The notes under the pieces were generated by a model, which worked only from the letters and a program-made list of their open reading frames with translations, had not been told where the DNA came from and did not search any database. From Zerene cesonia (taxonomy: Eukaryota > Arthropoda > Insecta > Lepidoptera > Pieridae): a DNA stretch of 64,000 nucleotides. Below, in pieces: positions 59,970 to 64,000 of the stretch. The DNA lies in assembly GCF_012273895.1 (NCBI RefSeq), contig NC_052116.1, forward strand, positions 2,604,001 through 2,668,000, read 5' to 3'. The first letter of the stretch is position 1. The number at the start of each line of letters is the position of its first letter. Made by a program: the position numbers and the translations under genes.

Positions 59970-62900
59970 TAATATATGTAATGTATCATGTAAATAGCTC
60001 ATAAATATAATGCCAAAGTTGCACAAAAATCGATATACTATTTCGCCTTTTTGTGATATTTGTTGAAAAGGTGGGTAAACAAAATTTCTAATGTAGCGTG
60101 GAAAAAGAGGAAATGTTAAAGATTATTTATTGTCAGTAAATATTGAATCTTGAATCTTGTATTTATTGTTGGATTGTTATGAGAATATTTTCGAATGAGA
60201 ATAATTTAAAATAAATCAGATTATTTTATGATATTGCATTTTAAAATATGCTTTCATATTTGATAATTATAAAATACAATATAAAATTTTGAAGAATTCT
60301 AAAAATAATTAAAAAATATGCTAAATAAACATAATCTCTGTAAATTATAATTATTTTAAACATGGTGTTATTTCTTTAAGAAAATGCCATTGGTTTTTCA
60401 TATATAAAAAATGGTACAAACTCATAACGGGAATATATAGCTACAATCAGAATGATATATCATCTATTTTAGGATGAAAAGAAAAATTAAATAGATACTC
60501 AAATAGTCTTCAATCAAACTAAGATAATCTTTTTTTATAATATATAAAAGAATACCTAATGAAGTTTAAGTATCGTATGTGCTCTCTCAATGAAATCAAA
60601 AAATCGCATATTCCAGAAATTTCCAGAACTGGATCGTAGAAAAAGCAGTGTTTCCAATAAAACAGTTCTGCTTTGCTAAGCGCCGCAGAAAAATGCATCA
60701 GCTACAGAATTTCAAATTCATGCTCTTTGCTTTGACGATAAAGTCAGTTTTCCACCAATTTGGGATCGTGGTGTTTGTACATCGTAATTGCAGGTTTGTC
60801 GGTCAAGCAATTTACTTAATGCAGTCGTAAATATCTATTAATGGAGCGGCAAAACGCGAGAACGTGTTTTAAAACAGAAGATAACTGAAACGTATGAAGA
60901 GCTGGAATAGCTTAATTTAAGGTTTCTACGTATATTTACAGTAGTAAACTTACAGAAAACCACTATAAACTTAATTTATTCTAGTAATATATTGCTTTCT
61001 AAAATATTTTTGTAACTGGCAGTGCATACAGTGATAATTGTATAGTCATATGGTGCAAATATTTGAATACAAATACTAATTAAAAATATTTTAATCCATT
61101 ACGCTATCTACCTAAATATTATATTACCTTGGTATTCAGGTGGCTATGTTGAAAGTTCGGTTTCATATACCTTAATTAGAAATCTACAGTACTTATTGTT
61201 CGATGTACATCGCTCCCTTATTTAAATGTGTAATAACGAATAAGCGATCAAAATTTATCGTGTATTCGAAACAGTTATCTTTAATCCGCAGATTACGGAT
61301 CAGAGCTCGATATTGAAATCCAGCGTTAAAGATATAATCATATCAGACTTATTAATTTTCTGTACTTCAAATTAAAATGTGATTTTTTCGAAGTATTAGT
61401 TATAAATAATAATTCATTAAACTCTGTGAAATATTGAATTTTATGAACGATATATAAATTTATTTGAGCATCATTGAAAAGTTCGTTAATAATTTTGATA
61501 TGATTAATATGTCATGATATTAATATTCACTTTAAAAGGTTATCGAGTGGAGTAATTAATTATTATATATTGCTAATTAACTTGTGACGTTTTTATTTGG
61601 CAAGAAAGGAAAAAATCATACAAGTAACAATTATAAGCTTACTTAGAATGGATTGTCTATATTACCTGATTAGAAATATAAGCTTTATTAGTTTTCCATG
61701 CGCGGCTTCGTCATCTAGTATTAATCTCAATTAAATATTCAAATCTAGTATTAATAAGATACAGGCAATAATATATATAAAATAAAATACTTTTAACATT
61801 CAAAAAGGTTCAAGGTACTAATTAATTTCATTTAATAGCCTAAACACAGCTATATTTCTTGTATCAATTTATTAAAAATATGATTTGAGCATTAACAATT
61901 TATTTTCAAATAATAGTTATATGTATTATGAGACACGATCGCGTTAAGGGCATCTTGTGTTTTTAAAAACCATACAATCTTTACTGATTTTAGCAGTTAC
62001 ACACAAGTCCATTAATTCAATGCAAACTCATGATCTCCAGATGTAGGTGAAGTCTTATATCTGTGACATGACTACTCATAACAAATGAAAGAACATTGTG
62101 CCTATCCCAAATCTCAGTAATAAAGGTTACGAATAAACTATCTGTACGATGTTATATAGCATCTGACTTTTGAGCCGCTTAAAGTCAGCGTTATTCAGTG
62201 AAGTTTAGGCAACTTTCCTTCGGAATACAGCTATTCAGCCCGACCGAATTACTTAGGACCCGCCTGATCGGAGTTCGGTATATTTTTTCGTCGATCGGAA
62301 AACTTTTCAGTCATTATATTGAGGGTACGGTCAGGGCTGTCAACGACATAGATTTTTTTTTTATTTGATGGTATTTTGTTTTTTATCTGATATACCAGAT
62401 ACATTGATATTTGGTTTTTAATTGCTTTGTTTAAAAGACTTATAAACATAAAGTATATAACTCATAAAAAATGAAAACGAAAAGATGATAAAGTTTCAAA
62501 ATTTCAACATTGTTTTAGTCAGCTTCACTTTATACGATAAAATATCGAATACCAATTATATGTCTAGGCACTAAGTATCTATAATTATTTGATATTATGC
62601 TTGACCATATTTATCTGATGATACTTAAAAACTCCAAAATTGGATTTAAAGACAATATACAATTTGTACTTCACGTAAATGTTTTATTAAATTCTTTATT
62701 GGCTTATAATAGGATCTCTATCATATATGTCTCGATTGACAACCCTATTTCAATTGATTTGAAAGTGCTAGCGATGTTTGACGGTCGAAGTTAATCGGTC
62801 GAAATTGTGCCTCTCGTGTGTGCGTGTTATATTAGGTGAAAATATATTTGCTTTTAGAATTTTGATTATCTCGCTAAAGCTTTAGCTAAATGGCACAAAC

Positions 62901-64000
62901 GAAAAAGAAGTGGCATATCTATAATTTCGATTCTAAATATGATTTATGGATTTTTGTGTGTTTATATTTTTTGAACGATTATTGTCAAAAATCTCTTATA
63001 TCGGGACTACAAAAAGTAGAATGACGCACGCACACATCTATGCTATCAACATGAACGGTGTCGGCCGGCACTGACCATACACAAGGCCGCACACACACAT
63101 GCGTACGTATTATGCTTAGAAATAAGAATACGCAATTACTGGAAATTATATTGATTGCACTTATAAAATAAATCTCTATTAAATTGTTATATTGCTTGAA
63201 GAATAACTGGCATAAATCAGAATGACGACGAATGAGAATATACATATATTTTGAAGTAATAAAATCATCTTCTTTACTTTTACTGCAGTGGATATACCTT
63301 AAGGCATTATAAAATACGCTTTTAGCTCGTAGCGTCTTAATAATAATCAAGGATATTTCGGAACAAAGCTGTTGAAAATTTATAATGTGAATAACATTAG
63401 AAAATATATGCAAAAACTTCTTTAACGTTCTCCCTCCCTCTAATATCTTCAACTGGGTAGTAGGAAAGGGGAATTTTATAATGGTGTTTTGGCAGTTATA
63501 GTACATTGGCGTACTGAAGGTTATTTGAGCTTATGATTACGTAGACCGAATTAGTTCAAAATATACCTCAAGGTTTCGTATCTAATTAAAATGGCTGGGG
63601 TTAAGATTCTATTGTCGATTTCAATTGCTCTTGAATTCCTTGGCATTGTGTAACGTGTGTGCGGTGCTGTGGTTAACTTTGCTTGTTTCTATCAGGCTGA
63701 TTCGCTCATTTCGATCTGAAAATTCATTTGAATTCATTATAGAGCGATATTCATTACAGTATGGTTATAACGATTGTTATTGGAGTATGCCGACGATACG
63801 TCGTCGCCTAAACTACTTGAAGCACGTTAAATTTTTTTATGAATTTCAATCGGCGTACCAAAAAACAAACGATCTTCTTAATTCGATTGTTTTTTGGCTC
63901 CGTTACTCGCTAACTTCGTAAGTTTTCAACCCATACGATCTTATTGTGTATAATAGGAAATTTAGAATTTGGAGGTGTGCATTCCCTGGGAAGTCGACCT

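Larger units (their letters stand above)
49354..64000. other. 14.6-kb gene-free interval
   Basis: The first stretch after 49353 is presumably the LINE 5' UTR; its end is not visible. After that I find no supported host exon. Contents are repeats at 52020-52110, 52212-52386, 53262-53590, 54212-54490, 54615-54831, 56101-56301, 58640-58920 and 59762-59969. A less AT-rich block at 57960-58110 and a 173-codon open frame at 62985-63506 (minus) remain unexplained. Confidence 0.55.

Noticed and set aside
63625..63921. 98-codon plus-strand frame near the right edge
   Set aside because: It begins at TTG, not ATG, has no recognisable motif, and no splice signals decide a start. It may be part of an exon cut by the window edge, but I cannot support that.
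1..64000. CRISPR arrays, bacterial operons, phage or integrated virus genes
   Set aside because: None seen. Repeats are eukaryotic transposon debris or simple tandem duplications, and every supported host gene is intron-split or animal in type.

Overview
The window is an AT-rich, intron-rich stretch of an insect nuclear genome, almost certainly from a moth or butterfly (Lepidoptera). The evidence is threefold: proteins with clear insect/animal homologues, split by GT-AG introns; many short non-autonomous Helitrons with the ends known from the lepidopteran Lep1 group (5' TCCTACTAATATTATAAATG, 3' hairpin then CTAG|T); and lepidopteran-style SINE and LINE debris. Two runs of exactly 1000 N (6374-7373 and 47056-48055) are assembly placeholders, so the true distances across them are unknown.

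Region by region. (1) 44-6373, plus strand: the 3' half of gawky (GW182/TNRC6), the miRNA-silencing scaffold, in ten exons running from the UBA domain through the Q-rich segment and PAM2 motif to the RRM. Its stop codon lies in the first gap. (2) 8226-8380, minus strand: a lone globin first coding exon. (3) 20577-23186, minus strand: a complete three-exon globin gene of 173 residues, paralogous to the lone exon. Both begin with the same N-terminal extension, which carries a candidate N-myristoylation signal. (4) 29488-32201, plus strand: a complete four-exon deoxyhypusine hydroxylase (302 residues, four His-Glu iron-binding pairs). (5) 33906-35135, plus strand: a tentative small secreted-protein gene with a signal-peptide exon and two further exon candidates. 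(6) 46895-49353, minus strand: a non-LTR retrotransposon with intact ORF1, the start of an APE-type endonuclease ORF2, an assembly gap, and a 3' UTR ending in an ATT microsatellite. The remaining 35136-46890 and 49354-64000 hold no recognisable host gene, only repeat fragments.

The genes are separate housekeeping or physiological units with no operon-like logic. The only evident local relationship is the globin duplication. gawky and the globin exon are convergent (tail to tail) and meet at the first gap, which probably hides the gawky 3' end and may hide the missing globin exons.

The most interesting items are the globin pair with its conserved acylation-type N-terminus; the incomplete second globin at the gap; the unrecognised secreted-protein candidate; a Helitron with an apparently exchanged 3' end; a block of 5' splice-donor-like GTGAGT repeats directly after a real gawky donor; and small dispersed palindromes of unknown origin. 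I saw no clearly novel multi-gene system.
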